64,000 nt of DNA from Fibrobacter sp. (lineage in GTDB: Bacteria > Fibrobacterota > Fibrobacteria > Fibrobacterales > Fibrobacteraceae). The stretch lies in assembly GCA_024399015.1 (NCBI GenBank), contig JAKSIC010000001.1, positions 186,001 through 250,000 of the forward strand, in the 5' to 3' direction. Shown piece after piece: positions 42,609 through 51,674 of this stretch; positions within the stretch are counted from its first letter, which is position 1; every line of letters begins with the position of its first letter. The notes under the pieces were generated by a model, which was not told the origin of the DNA, searched no databases, and was given only the letters and a program-made list of their open reading frames with translations. Made by a program: the position numbers and the translations under genes.

Positions 42609-44279
42609 CTATACAGCGGCATACAAAAGTATCGCCAGAACTTGGCCGCTTAAAATTCTAAGCAACATGGTCAGCGGATATACAGAAGCATACCCCACAT
42701 TAACCGCTTCACTATTGGAAAGTCCGTTGGCAAAAGCGAGAGCCGGAGGATCCGTCATAGAGCCTGCAATGGCTCCGCAAAGACTCAAGTAATTCACCTT
42801 GAAGACTAAGCGGCCCACGATTCCAGCAACCATCAGCGGAACGAACGTGATGAGAGCAGCAAGACCCATGTAGTAGAAACCGTCTCCATTCAAAAGAACA
42901 TCAAAGAACTTGATACCAGCATTCAATCCCACACAGGTTAAGAATAAAGTAATTCCAAGTTCACGAAGCATTAGGTTTGCGCTTGCAGCCATAAAGAAGT
43001 TCAGCGGACCAATCTTACGCTTGCGGGAAAGGATGATTGAAATAACCAGCGGACCACCGGCAAGGCCAAGCTTCAGCGGAGTAGGCATTCCAGGAATGGC
43101 GATAGGGATGGAACCTACAATAATGCCTAGGAAGATACCGACAAATGCCGGAATGATTTCAGGATGGTCTAGTGCCTTCAAAGAATCGCCAAGTTCCTTG
43201 GTTACAGCGTCAATACCAGCCGCAGGTCCCACAACCAAAAGTTTGTCTGCAAACTTCAATCGAAGATCTAGGCGACCCGTAAACTTAAACTCACCGCGAA
43301 CCACACGGCTAACGGTAACACCATAGCGTTCTGCAAAAGCCAAAGATTCAATGGTTTTGCCAAGCATTTTTTTATTTGTAACCAAAATAGATTTGGTGGT
43401 CAAATCGCTATTGGCGGCAGTAATGGGCGTTGTCAGGCGAGAGCCAATAACCTTTTCCATGGTAGCGACAGCTTCAGGCATTCCTACAATATGAATCTTA
43501 TCACCCTCAAGAATCTTTGTAGAACCCTTCGGAGTAATAATTGTTTCATCACGGAGAAGTCGGGTAATCACCACACCACTAGAAATTAAATTGGGAATTT
43601 CCTTGACTGCGACGCCGAACAGGTTCTTGTTTTCCACAAGAAGGCTGCAGGAAACAATTTCTTTTCGCGTCGCTGCAATTTCCGCCGTATATTCCTCAGC
43701 AGATTTTGCAGGATCCTGCTTGAAGAATACACGAATCAAGATCATCACCAGAATAATTCCGATGACACCGAAGGGATATGCAACAGCGTACCCGATACCC
43801 GTCAGGGATGTGTCCGCCCCGGCCGCGACAAAGGCTGAATTTGCGGCTCCAAGGGAAGGCGTATTTGTGACAGCGCCACAAAGCATTCCAATGAGCACGG
43901 GTACGTTGTTATGCATATCCGTAAAGAAGTACAAGCAAAGCGTTACAAGAACGCCCATAAGCACCACGCTTACCGCCAGAATATTAAGCACCAAGCCATG
44001 GCGACGAATGGAATCAATAAAGCCTGGTCCCACCTGCATACCAATGGTATACACAAACAGGATCAAGCCGAATTCCTGCATAAAGTGGAGTACACTTGGT
44101 TCCAGGCGAAGTCCCAAGTGGCCCATCAAAATGCCAACAAACAGTGCGCCCGCGCCACCAAGGCTAATTCCCTTCACCTTGATTTTTCCGACCATAAGGC
44201 CTAGCGCCGCAGTGACGGAAAGAACCACCACTTGTTGCGCCACCGATGAGCCTGTAAAAAGATCAATTAACCATTGCAC
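42609..44279 (-). CDS. AspT/YidE-family transporter with RCK_C domains
   Basis: A 556-aa membrane protein with two sets of about five membrane helices separated by two cytoplasmic RCK_C (TrkA-C) domains (about 200-370). GLILFVYTIGMQVGPGFIDSI and CGAVTNTPSLGAANSAF in the first half and FLTCVGLNAGIKFF and CGAIAGSMTDPPALAFAN in the second are the duplicated signatures of the aspartate:alanine exchanger family. It probably exchanges an amino acid or dicarboxylate. Convergent with queC, single-gene unit. Confidence 0.9.
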   Translation of the reverse strand: MQWLIDLFTGSSVAQQVVVLSVTAALGLMVGKIKVKGISLGGAGALFVGILMGHLGLRLEPSVLHFMQEFGLILFVYTIGMQVGPGFIDSIRRHGLVLNILAVSVVLMGVLVTLCLYFFTDMHNNVPVLIGMLCGAVTNTPSLGAANSAFVAAGADTSLTGIGYAVAYPFGVIGIILVMILIRVFFKQDPAKSAEEYTAEIAATRKEIVSCSLLVENKNLFGVAVKEIPNLISSGVVITRLLRDETIITPKGSTKILEGDKIHIVGMPEAVATMEKVIGSRLTTPITAANSDLTTKSILVTNKKMLGKTIESLAFAERYGVTVSRVVRGEFKFTGRLDLRLKFADKLLVVGPAAGIDAVTKELGDSLKALDHPEIIPAFVGIFLGIIVGSIPIAIPGMPTPLKLGLAGGPLVISIILSRKRKIGPLNFFMAASANLMLRELGITLFLTCVGLNAGIKFFDVLLNGDGFYYMGLAALITFVPLMVAGIVGRLVFKVNYLSLCGAIAGSMTDPPALAFANGLSNSEAVNVGYASVYPLTMLLRILSGQVLAILLYAAV

Positions 44280-44299
44280 GGGAAAACTCCTGGGTTTAA

Positions 44300-44830
44300 T
44301 TATTTCTTGATGCAGCGTACAGAGTAAGCGATATTCTTGCTAAAGTGCTCAAAGGAAACTTCACCATCCTTGACACGGACCATGGTACCACGGGCATCAT
44401 CGAAAGAATCCGCAGTCCAGAAATTTGCGCTTTCGCCTTCGCCAGCAAACTTGCCGTTGCTTGCATAGCGGTAACCACCAAGTTTCACATCAAGAGCCTT
44501 TACGTCGGCCTTTTCAAAATCGGCCTGTGCAGGAAGAGACCAACCATCCGGGCAAATAGTGTTGGCGGATTCATAAGGATAGAGACGGCCATACTTTTCG
44601 CAATTATCATGATTGCTTCCATAACAGAAACTGGAATCAGAATCAAAGCGAGCCAGGTTTTCCGCCATCCACACCTTATCACCGGTCTTTACTGTCTTAT
44701 AAGTTTTTTCCTGACAAGACAGGGTGTTTGCTGCATCGTCATAAGAGCAGGAATTAGCCTTATCACAAGCGGTGAAAGTGAAAGCGGCGAAGGCGGTAAA
44801 TGCCATAGCAGCGATGAACTTGAGCTTCAT
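44300..44830 (-). CDS. FISUMP-domain lipoprotein
   Basis: Lipobox TFTAC gives a lipidated Cys near residue 22. The rest is one F. succinogenes major paralogous (FISUMP) domain: TGDKVWMAENLARFDS, CEKYGRLYPYESANTICPDGWSLPAQADFEKA and the C-terminal AYSVRCIKK. Cysteines are spaced for disulfides. The family is a very large set of surface proteins of unknown function in Fibrobacter. At 176 aa this is a minimal member. It is divergent from the LysR gene, which might control it. Confidence 0.9.
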   Translation of the reverse strand: MKLKFIAAMAFTAFAAFTFTACDKANSCSYDDAANTLSCQEKTYKTVKTGDKVWMAENLARFDSDSSFCYGSNHDNCEKYGRLYPYESANTICPDGWSLPAQADFEKADVKALDVKLGGYRYASNGKFAGEGESANFWTADSFDDARGTMVRVKDGEVSFEHFSKNIAYSVRCIKK

Positions 44831-45059
44831 AAATCAATCTCCTTAAGATTGTTTTTAGTGATAATTTTTAGAGCTCTTTTTTATACGTTGCCAAATGTAG
44901 ATGGATTCATCACTTTTGACTAATATTTTCTTCTAATCAAATTAATAAGAAAAAATGATTACATTTTTTGCAGTTAATCAAATTTTATTATTATTATATA
45001 AATTTAAAGTATCATTATCAAACCTTGTGATTTCATCACATTTGCCTATATTTGGAATT

Positions 45060-45953
45060 ATGGAACTTACGCAGCTCAAATATTTTCTAGAAGTCGCAAA
45101 GAACGAGCACGTAACGCAAAGTGCCAAGAACCTTTGCATTGTACAGCCCGCTCTCACCCAAGCCATACACAAGCTAGAAGATGAGTTAGGAGTTTCACTA
45201 TTCAAAACCTCCGGCAGAAACATTAAGCTTACAGAAAGCGGCAAGTACTTCTACGAGCAACTACAGCCCATTTATAACGAAATGATGGCCCTGCCTAAAA
45301 GGCTGCAAGAAGTCGCAAACCAGCAGAACAACAACATCAAGCTGAATGTTCTTGCTGCATCCGCACTGTTTACCAACGTGGTGATTGAATACAAGCAGAC
45401 TCACCCACACATCAATATTGACATGATCCAAAACGAAGAAACGGATCTTTCCGATTTCTGCGTTAGGACATTCAGTGCATACAAACCGGAGCTCGACAGT
45501 TTCAAGAGCGACGAACTTTTTGTTCGCTCCGAAAAGATTTTCCTCGCCGTACCCAATACAGCAAAGTACAAGAAGATGGATTCCATTTCTCTCTTTAATC
45601 TGGGCGATGAAAAGTTCATTCGTCTTTACGGTTCCAAGCAGTACCGCAAAATTTGTAACGAACTTTGCGAAAAAATCGGTTTCAAGTCCGAGACCACTTT
45701 TGAAAGCGACAACTCTACCGCTATCAAGGAAGCTGTAGCTGGCGGTATCGGCGTATGCTTCTGGCCCGAAGTGTCTTGGGGAAAAATGGACCACAAGAAA
45801 GTCAAACTTCTTGAAATCACAGATACGGAATTCAAGCGCGACATTGTTGTGTCCTACAGACGCAATAAGCAGAACAGCACACACACCGACGAGTTCTACA
45901 ACTTCATGCTAGGCTACGACGCAAAGAAGCGTTGGAAAAAGAAAAACGTCTAA
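45060..45953 (+). CDS. LysR-family transcriptional regulator
   Basis: The ATG at 45060 is chosen because MELTQLKYFLEVAKNEHVTQSAKNLCIVQPALTQAIHKLEDELGVSLF is the canonical LysR winged helix-turn-helix and begins there; earlier in-frame codons encode AT-rich leader. The product is 297 aa, typical of the family, with a C-terminal periplasmic-binding-like effector domain (IKLNVLAASALFTNVVIEY onward; AVAGGIGVCFWPEVSW). The ligand is unknown. It is divergent from the FISUMP lipoprotein across an AT-rich 229-base region, which is the likely target. Confidence 0.93.
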   Translation: MELTQLKYFLEVAKNEHVTQSAKNLCIVQPALTQAIHKLEDELGVSLFKTSGRNIKLTESGKYFYEQLQPIYNEMMALPKRLQEVANQQNNNIKLNVLAASALFTNVVIEYKQTHPHINIDMIQNEETDLSDFCVRTFSAYKPELDSFKSDELFVRSEKIFLAVPNTAKYKKMDSISLFNLGDEKFIRLYGSKQYRKICNELCEKIGFKSETTFESDNSTAIKEAVAGGIGVCFWPEVSWGKMDHKKVKLLEITDTEFKRDIVVSYRRNKQNSTHTDEFYNFMLGYDAKKRWKKKNV

Positions 45954-45971
45954 TTTGTTTTAGTACTCCAC

Positions 45972-46005
45972 AAAAAAAAGACCTGCTTTTTAGCAGGTCT
46001 TTTTT
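45972..46005. terminator. Bidirectional terminator between LysR and GGGP-synthase genes
   Basis: Perfect stem AAAAAAGACCTGC / GCAGGTCTTTTTT with A runs on one side and T runs on the other, serving the two convergent genes. Confidence 0.95.
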
Positions 46006-46028
46006 GCACTTTTGCGACGAACCAGTAA

Positions 46029-46784
46029 CTATCCCTTAGTATGAATAGCAGCAGCGAACTCCTTCAAGAGGATGGGATCCTGGACCTTTTCCCAAAGGGT
46101 GCCTGTCACAATAATATTTGCACCAGCAGCAACACGGATCGCAGCAGTCTGAGGATCCTTGATTCCACCACCAGTAATGATGGTCATTTCGGTAGCCTTG
46201 CGGGTATAGGCAATATGTTCTACAGGAACCGGATTTTCTGCGCCGCTGCCCGCTTCCAGATAAACGTAACGCATACCCATCAATTCTGCAGCGATAGAAT
46301 GCACCATGCTGAGCTTCGGCTTGTCAGCGGGAATCGGCATGGTGTTGCTAACATATTCCACAGTGGTACGACGGCCGCTATTAATCAATTGATAAGCGGT
46401 AGGAATCGCTTCCATATTAAGAGCACGAACGAGAGCTCCGCCACGCACCTGTTCTTCAATCAAGTAGCTGGGATTACGGCCGCTAACGAGGGTCATGAAA
46501 AGCATGGCGTCAAAACCGGGGACAACCTGGCTTGCTCCACCCGGGAACAAGACCACCGGCAAATCCACTTTGGCCTTGAGAGCAGCAACCTGACGAGGCA
46601 AGTTGAAGTTTCCCATAAAGGAGCCTCCAACTAGAATCAAGTCAGCACCATTTTCCTGGGCCAAAACACCAGACTTCAAAAGAGCTTCGTCATCAGAAGT
46701 ATCTGGATCAAGAAGCACGGCAAACAGCGCACCGCGCTTTTCGATTTCTGCATTCAAACGAGCTTCAGTCTTTCCGATTTTCAT
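46029..46784 (-). CDS. Geranylgeranylglyceryl phosphate synthase-family enzyme
   Basis: A 251-aa TIM-barrel prenyltransferase-family protein. LFAVLLDPDTSDDEALLKSG, ADLILVGGSFMG, PVVLFPGGASQVVPGFDAMLFMTLVSGRNPSYLIEEQ, YVYLEAGSGAENPVP and TIITGGGIKDPQTAA are the phosphate- and prenyl-binding motifs. The enzymes link sn-glycerol-1-phosphate to a polyprenyl diphosphate, the first step of archaeal ether lipids; bacterial members occur in Bacteroidota and Bacillota. Chain length and final product here are unknown. Single gene. Confidence 0.88.
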   Translation of the reverse strand: MKIGKTEARLNAEIEKRGALFAVLLDPDTSDDEALLKSGVLAQENGADLILVGGSFMGNFNLPRQVAALKAKVDLPVVLFPGGASQVVPGFDAMLFMTLVSGRNPSYLIEEQVRGGALVRALNMEAIPTAYQLINSGRRTTVEYVSNTMPIPADKPKLSMVHSIAAELMGMRYVYLEAGSGAENPVPVEHIAYTRKATEMTIITGGGIKDPQTAAIRVAAGANIIVTGTLWEKVQDPILLKEFAAAIHTKG

Positions 46785-46855
46785 AACACGCCTTAAAAGC
46801 TAAAAGTACAGGTTTAATATAGTACATTTTAGCTTTTCACGCCATCAAAACCAAA

Positions 46856-48844
46856 TTAACGGACCTTAATAACCCTTCCTCCTGCACGAACGAGGTAGGT
46901 TCCGTGATTTAAATCATTCAAATTGATTTCGCGGCCAAAGCCCTTGCGAGTCTTAACGCCATTCAAATCAAAAACCATCCAGTCCATTGCTTCAGCCAAA
47001 TAGACCTTACGAGACAGAGCATCATATCGCAAGGGGCTTACAACTTGGTTTGCGGGAAGTTTCTCAATAGCCTCAGGATTAGCAGTAGAATCCGCAGAAG
47101 AGAACTTGATGTTTCCCACGAGAAGTTCTCCGCTAACGCCGCTAGCAGTCAGGTAAAAATCCTGAACTCCAGAAAGATTCGGAAGATCGGAACACTTCAC
47201 ATCCACCCACTTGGTGTCGCCGCATGTTGCAGGGATAGAGCACTTAGAAATTTCATCGCCCTTCTTTCCATCCTTGCGAAGAGATAGTGTACCGCCTGCG
47301 CAGTTTTTCATCTGCACGTGAACAGAAGATCCAACGATAGAGTCCGTAATGACGTTTTCATAAATGGCATAACCGCCATCCTTGATAGCCATCTGGTCCT
47401 TTTCATCCAGACGAATGCGGATGCCATTATCAAAACCATTGGCAGGAATGGTGTCACGGATAACGCGAAGGAAATCCAAGCGATCCAATTCGCCATAGCT
47501 CTTACCCTTTGTGATTTCCACGTAGTTACTGCCACGTTTCAACTTGGTCGGGATATAAACAACAGACTTTTCCGGGAACTCACCCCAGGCACCCGTGATG
47601 GGCAATTTCACTTCACGAGTCACGCCGTTGATGTCCACAAAGTGAGAGCCTTCATCGGTCCAGTCATTGGCGTAACGATAGCAGATCAGATAATCACCGG
47701 CCTGAGGAATAATCATGGGCAAACGGATGCGACTATCCGGTTCGTTAATGTAGCCAACGTATTCGCCGTTGGAGGCCTTGGAGCTACTGGAAATTTCCAC
47801 ATTGTTCAGAATTCCATGTTCCGCCTCAGCGCTTAAGTAACGCCCCATAAAGGGTTGACCCAGTTCCGGCCAGTTATCCTCGGTAAATACAATATCGCGA
47901 ACCTGGATCTTTGCACGACCGGTATCATTCTTATCGTAATAGTGGTTCACAAAACGAAGGCGATTAATATCTTCGAAAGCTTCACCACCGGCAGGACCAT
48001 AATAACGACCATAACGCTGCAACAAGATGGTTCCACCACCCTTCAGAGCCTGATTCCCATTGCGATCCAAGTAAGGGCCAGTAATCTGATTTGCTCGGTT
48101 CACCACAGTCTTGTAGGAATTGCCTTCCAGATTGGCTCCCGTCTTGCAGCAATTATCCCAGGCAGTGAACAAGAAGTACTTGCCGTTATGTTCAATTAGG
48201 CTGGCTCCTTCTACACCGGCGCCACCGCGGTTGGCAATGTTGATCTGTTCTGCGCCCTTGGCTACCTTACCAGATTTTTCATCCAGTTCAATAATATGGA
48301 TACCCGTACCCCAGGAACCAAAGGCCATCCAAACCTTACCTTGAAGATCCTTTAGCACCGCCGCATCAATGGCATTGTAGGCATCGCTCTTTACAGTATG
48401 AATGACCTCGCCTTGATCGGTCCAACCATAGCCCGGCTTGGTCGGGTCAATTTCCTTACTGGACATAAAGCCCATTCCCGAAGAACGAATTCCCATTTCA
48501 GAGCCGCAATAATACACGCGATATTCGCCACCAATATAATGAATATCGGGAGCCCAAATATCAATCATATTGGGAGCGTAATTGAAAAGCCACTTTTCAA
48601 AGGTGGGCATAGCTGGCTCACCCTTCTTCCAGTTCAAAGCATCTTCCGAAGTTTGCATCAAAAGATGATTGTCAGTGGTCATCAAGGCATAACCATCTTC
48701 ATAACGGATAATATCCGGATCATGGCCGGCCCACTGGGTTTCCTTGGCATACCAATCGGCGGCAAAAGCCGGAGTCAAAACAGTCGCAAAAATTGCTAAT
48801 GCCGAAAAAGCGTCTTTAACGCACCCAAATTTCATATTACCCAT
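46856..48844 (-). CDS. GH43 arabinanase-like enzyme with CBM6-type modules
   Basis: A 662-aa secreted enzyme. Signal peptide (MKFGCVKDAFSALAIFATVLTPAFA). The five-bladed GH43 domain (about 30-340) keeps the three acids: Asp in AGHDPDIIRYEDGY, Asp in YNAIDAAVLKD and Glu in AGVEGASLIEHNGKYFLF. IDIWAPDIHYIGGEYRVYY is typical of endo-1,5-arabinanase-like members. Two CBM6-type beta-sandwiches follow (about 345-475 and 490-595). The last 50 residues (WMVFDLNGVKTRKGFGREINL ... GTYLVRAGGRVIKVR) look like a sorting tail. Probably acts on arabinan or arabinoxylan side chains. ATGs at 48844 and 48835 are both possible starts. Divergent from the GSCFA gene. Confidence 0.9.
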   Translation of the reverse strand: MGNMKFGCVKDAFSALAIFATVLTPAFAADWYAKETQWAGHDPDIIRYEDGYALMTTDNHLLMQTSEDALNWKKGEPAMPTFEKWLFNYAPNMIDIWAPDIHYIGGEYRVYYCGSEMGIRSSGMGFMSSKEIDPTKPGYGWTDQGEVIHTVKSDAYNAIDAAVLKDLQGKVWMAFGSWGTGIHIIELDEKSGKVAKGAEQINIANRGGAGVEGASLIEHNGKYFLFTAWDNCCKTGANLEGNSYKTVVNRANQITGPYLDRNGNQALKGGGTILLQRYGRYYGPAGGEAFEDINRLRFVNHYYDKNDTGRAKIQVRDIVFTEDNWPELGQPFMGRYLSAEAEHGILNNVEISSSSKASNGEYVGYINEPDSRIRLPMIIPQAGDYLICYRYANDWTDEGSHFVDINGVTREVKLPITGAWGEFPEKSVVYIPTKLKRGSNYVEITKGKSYGELDRLDFLRVIRDTIPANGFDNGIRIRLDEKDQMAIKDGGYAIYENVITDSIVGSSVHVQMKNCAGGTLSLRKDGKKGDEISKCSIPATCGDTKWVDVKCSDLPNLSGVQDFYLTASGVSGELLVGNIKFSSADSTANPEAIEKLPANQVVSPLRYDALSRKVYLAEAMDWMVFDLNGVKTRKGFGREINLNDLNHGTYLVRAGGRVIKVR

Positions 48845-48940
48845 CCTTTCCCTAATCCAGCGACTAATATAAATTAATTAGACAAGGAAAGATTTATCAA
48901 AGTTGTTATATTCAGGGCAAAAATAAGGACAAGGGACTAA

Positions 48941-49894
48941 ATGAACCTTTTTACCAAAGTGGATATTCTCCAAAGCAGCATTAGAATTGACTACCAGACC
49001 AAACTGGCATTTTTCGGCTCTTGTTTTGCAGACAACATTTCCCTGCGTTTTGCAGAACGAAAATTCCATGTACTGGCAAATCCTTTGGGCGTGATTTACA
49101 ATCCCCTTTCCATAGAAAATCAGATTGGAAAGATTGCAGGAGAAATGCGCGACGAAAACTGCCTCGCAGAATCCTGGAATCTTTGGGATGCGCAGGGAAG
49201 TTTTTCTGAAGAGGCATTGGGCAAGGTTGTTGCGAAGACTTTGGATTTTTTGAAAACGGCCGACGTTGTATTTATCACCTTGGGAACCGCTTTCGTCTAC
49301 TTTTTGAAGGAGACTGGCAAGGCCGTTTGCAATTGTCACAAGCAGCCTGCGGAACTTTTTGAAAGAAGATTGATTTCTGTGGACGAAGCCGCAGAAGCAT
49401 TGAAGAACACAGTGGCGGCGTTGCGCAAGATAAACGAAAAGGCTCACATCGTTTTCACAGTATCGCCCTTACGTCATTTGAACGACGGAGCCCATGGCAA
49501 TAATATTTCCAAGTCTACGTTGCACTTGGCGGTAGAAAAAGTTGTTCAGGAATTTGCATCTGAAAATCGCTCCGCAGAAGGGAGTCGCACCACAGTATCC
49601 TACTTCCCCAGTTACGAAATCGTCATGGACGAACTGCGAGACTATCGCTTCTACGCCGAGGACATGACCCATTTATCAAAGGTTGCGGAAGACTACATCT
49701 TTGAAAGAATGCAAGCTACCTATTGCGACGAAACGACCATCGCCAATACAAAACTGGTGAAAAAATACATGAAGATGGCAAACCACCGGATCGTTAACCC
49801 AAGTTCTCCTAAGGTCGCTGAATTGAACCAACAAATCGTCGAGAAAGCGGTGCAACTGGAAAAGCAAATTTCCGGACTTGACTTGTCCAAATAG
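48941..49894 (+). CDS. GSCFA-domain protein
   Basis: A 317-aa cytoplasmic protein. KLAFFGSCFADNISLRFAERKFHVLANPLGVIYNPLSI is the name-giving GSCFA motif, followed by DVVFITLGTAFVY and IVFTVSPLRHLNDG, which recall the block pattern of SGNH/GDSL esterases. Family members are common in Bacteroidota and of unproven function. The gene is divergent from the GH43 gene across only 96 bases. Confidence 0.88.
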   Translation: MNLFTKVDILQSSIRIDYQTKLAFFGSCFADNISLRFAERKFHVLANPLGVIYNPLSIENQIGKIAGEMRDENCLAESWNLWDAQGSFSEEALGKVVAKTLDFLKTADVVFITLGTAFVYFLKETGKAVCNCHKQPAELFERRLISVDEAAEALKNTVAALRKINEKAHIVFTVSPLRHLNDGAHGNNISKSTLHLAVEKVVQEFASENRSAEGSRTTVSYFPSYEIVMDELRDYRFYAEDMTHLSKVAEDYIFERMQATYCDETTIANTKLVKKYMKMANHRIVNPSSPKVAELNQQIVEKAVQLEKQISGLDLSK

Positions 49895-49897
49895 AAA

Positions 49898-49928
49898 GAA
49901 GGTGAGCTTACGCCCACCTTCCTTTTTT
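49898..49928. terminator. Terminator between convergent GSCFA and FISUMP genes
   Basis: GAAGGTG and CACCTTC arms with a 10-base loop and CTTTTTT on the plus strand; the minus-strand tail TTTCTATTT is weaker. Confidence 0.88.
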
Positions 49929-49933
49929 GCCTC

Positions 49934-51658
49934 CTAACCACCTAGCAAAAATTTCTGTTTGACACAACGAACATATACAACGTCTACATTTTCATAGGAA
50001 ATCGACAAACTGATTGACTGCATGAAAGTTTCTGCAAACGACATCCTAAATTGGTAGCCGTTACCATCCCACATAGCATAATCTATACCCTCTCCTAAAC
50101 TATAGAATGAAAATTCCTTTGATTCCAAATCCATAGAGCCAGTTCCGCCCATAGAAGCGTTAAATCCAATATCATATTTAGGATCAGCACCATCTACAAG
50201 ACGATCTCTCATTTGAGTTAGGCGACCGCCACCATAGTACTTCGTAAACTTTTCCCAATCAGAGAGCCTCGGTAAGCGCCAGCCATCGGGGCATATTCCC
50301 TGGGGATTTCGACCCGACATAACTTCAGCCACTTCATACTTGTCCCCATCAATAAGCATTTGCAAAGAATCAATTTCAATGCCATGACTCACATCAAGAG
50401 TGTACATGCGTCCATACTTTTGGCAATTTTCTTCTTCATTATTAAAACATACAGAAGAAGGAACTTCATACGCCAGGTTTTCCGCCATCCAGGTCACCGG
50501 CTCACCCTTCACATTTATTGTTATAGTCTTATAGGTTTTTCCGTCACGAGAATCAACCATTTCTCCATCTTCATGGACATAGCCCTGTTCCATTACAGAC
50601 CAGAAGCCAGAATCGCACACAATCACTTTTGTATTGGACACAATTGAGGTTTTTTCGCCCTGACGTTCTGCGGTACAACGACCGATATTATCCGTGACTT
50701 CAAAAAGATTAAAGAGATAGGACCTGGCAAGATTTTTTAATTCAGAATCATTTGAGTCAACACCGAAAAATGACAAACTTTCCTCAAAAAGTTCCTTTTC
50801 CGTCGTCATTTCAGCGATTAGGCTATTTCGAGCAAGATTAATGGTATTTGACCAATGGGAAACAAGCTTTCCTTTCCATTCACGACCACCATCCCAATCT
50901 CCGTCCCATATTCCATCTTCAGCAAAATCTTCTACCAAAGCGGCAAAGTGTCCAAACGTATTCATCACAAGAAAATAGTTCATCATTGAATAAAAAGCCT
51001 TAGCTTGAATTGAGCTTTCTTGTAGCATCAAAGATTCAAAGGATGGCATTTCATCATAAATAGCAAAGGCTTTCAACACTTCTTTTTCAGTTTGAGCTTT
51101 TGCAGATTTAAAATCCACACCCGATGAAACGAGTTTCAACATTCTTTGAGAACTCAGCGTTGAAAGGGCATTTAATGTCAAATTTCTCGTCTTACGAACA
51201 TCAATCAAATCACTACGCCAAAAAAGCATAGCTTCATCATAATGAAAGGCTTCTGAATCAGTTTCAACAATTAAATAGGGGCTCGTCACAGAAATACCGT
51301 CAATTTTAAAAGCTCCCGTCCACGCATTAGCAAAACCAAAGAAACTGACACCAGTTTTTTCAAAGGTCACAGGATCCAATTCGTAAATATTCACAGGAAT
51401 CGTTGCTCCCTCAGGTGCTTCTTCATACACAATAGAATCTTCGTCTACTGAATATATTTTCAAATTTTGGAGAACACCCGCAAGAGAAATGTTGTCCAAC
51501 GCATACACGCCAGTTTCTTCGGCACCGCCACCGGTCAGCGGACCATCAGTAGAACCTTCATTTGAACAGCCTGCGAACATGGCCATCATGAAACCAGCAA
51601 GAAGAGCCGGCAGAATTCGGCAGCAAAGGCCACCCATTTTTTGATTCAGATTAAACAT
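49934..51658 (-). CDS. Large FISUMP-domain lipoprotein
   Basis: A 574-aa lipoprotein. Lipobox MFAGC (Cys about 31) follows LLAGFMMAM. The N-terminal 350 residues hold a beta domain (GVYALDNISLAGVLQNLKIYSVDEDSIVY) and a helical, aromatic-rich region. The C-terminal 220 residues form a FISUMP domain: GEPVTWMAENLAYEVPSSVCFN, CQKYGRMY, GICPDGWRLPRLSDWEKFTKYYGGG and the final YVRCVKQK. GGTTAGGAGG lies 5 bases before the ATG. It starts 16 bases after the TIGR02147 gene ends, so both are one operon. It is likely displayed on the outer membrane; ligand unknown. Confidence 0.88.
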   Translation of the reverse strand: MFNLNQKMGGLCCRILPALLAGFMMAMFAGCSNEGSTDGPLTGGGAEETGVYALDNISLAGVLQNLKIYSVDEDSIVYEEAPEGATIPVNIYELDPVTFEKTGVSFFGFANAWTGAFKIDGISVTSPYLIVETDSEAFHYDEAMLFWRSDLIDVRKTRNLTLNALSTLSSQRMLKLVSSGVDFKSAKAQTEKEVLKAFAIYDEMPSFESLMLQESSIQAKAFYSMMNYFLVMNTFGHFAALVEDFAEDGIWDGDWDGGREWKGKLVSHWSNTINLARNSLIAEMTTEKELFEESLSFFGVDSNDSELKNLARSYLFNLFEVTDNIGRCTAERQGEKTSIVSNTKVIVCDSGFWSVMEQGYVHEDGEMVDSRDGKTYKTITINVKGEPVTWMAENLAYEVPSSVCFNNEEENCQKYGRMYTLDVSHGIEIDSLQMLIDGDKYEVAEVMSGRNPQGICPDGWRLPRLSDWEKFTKYYGGGRLTQMRDRLVDGADPKYDIGFNASMGGTGSMDLESKEFSFYSLGEGIDYAMWDGNGYQFRMSFAETFMQSISLSISYENVDVVYVRCVKQKFLLGG

Positions 51659-51674
51659 ATTATCCTCCTAACCT

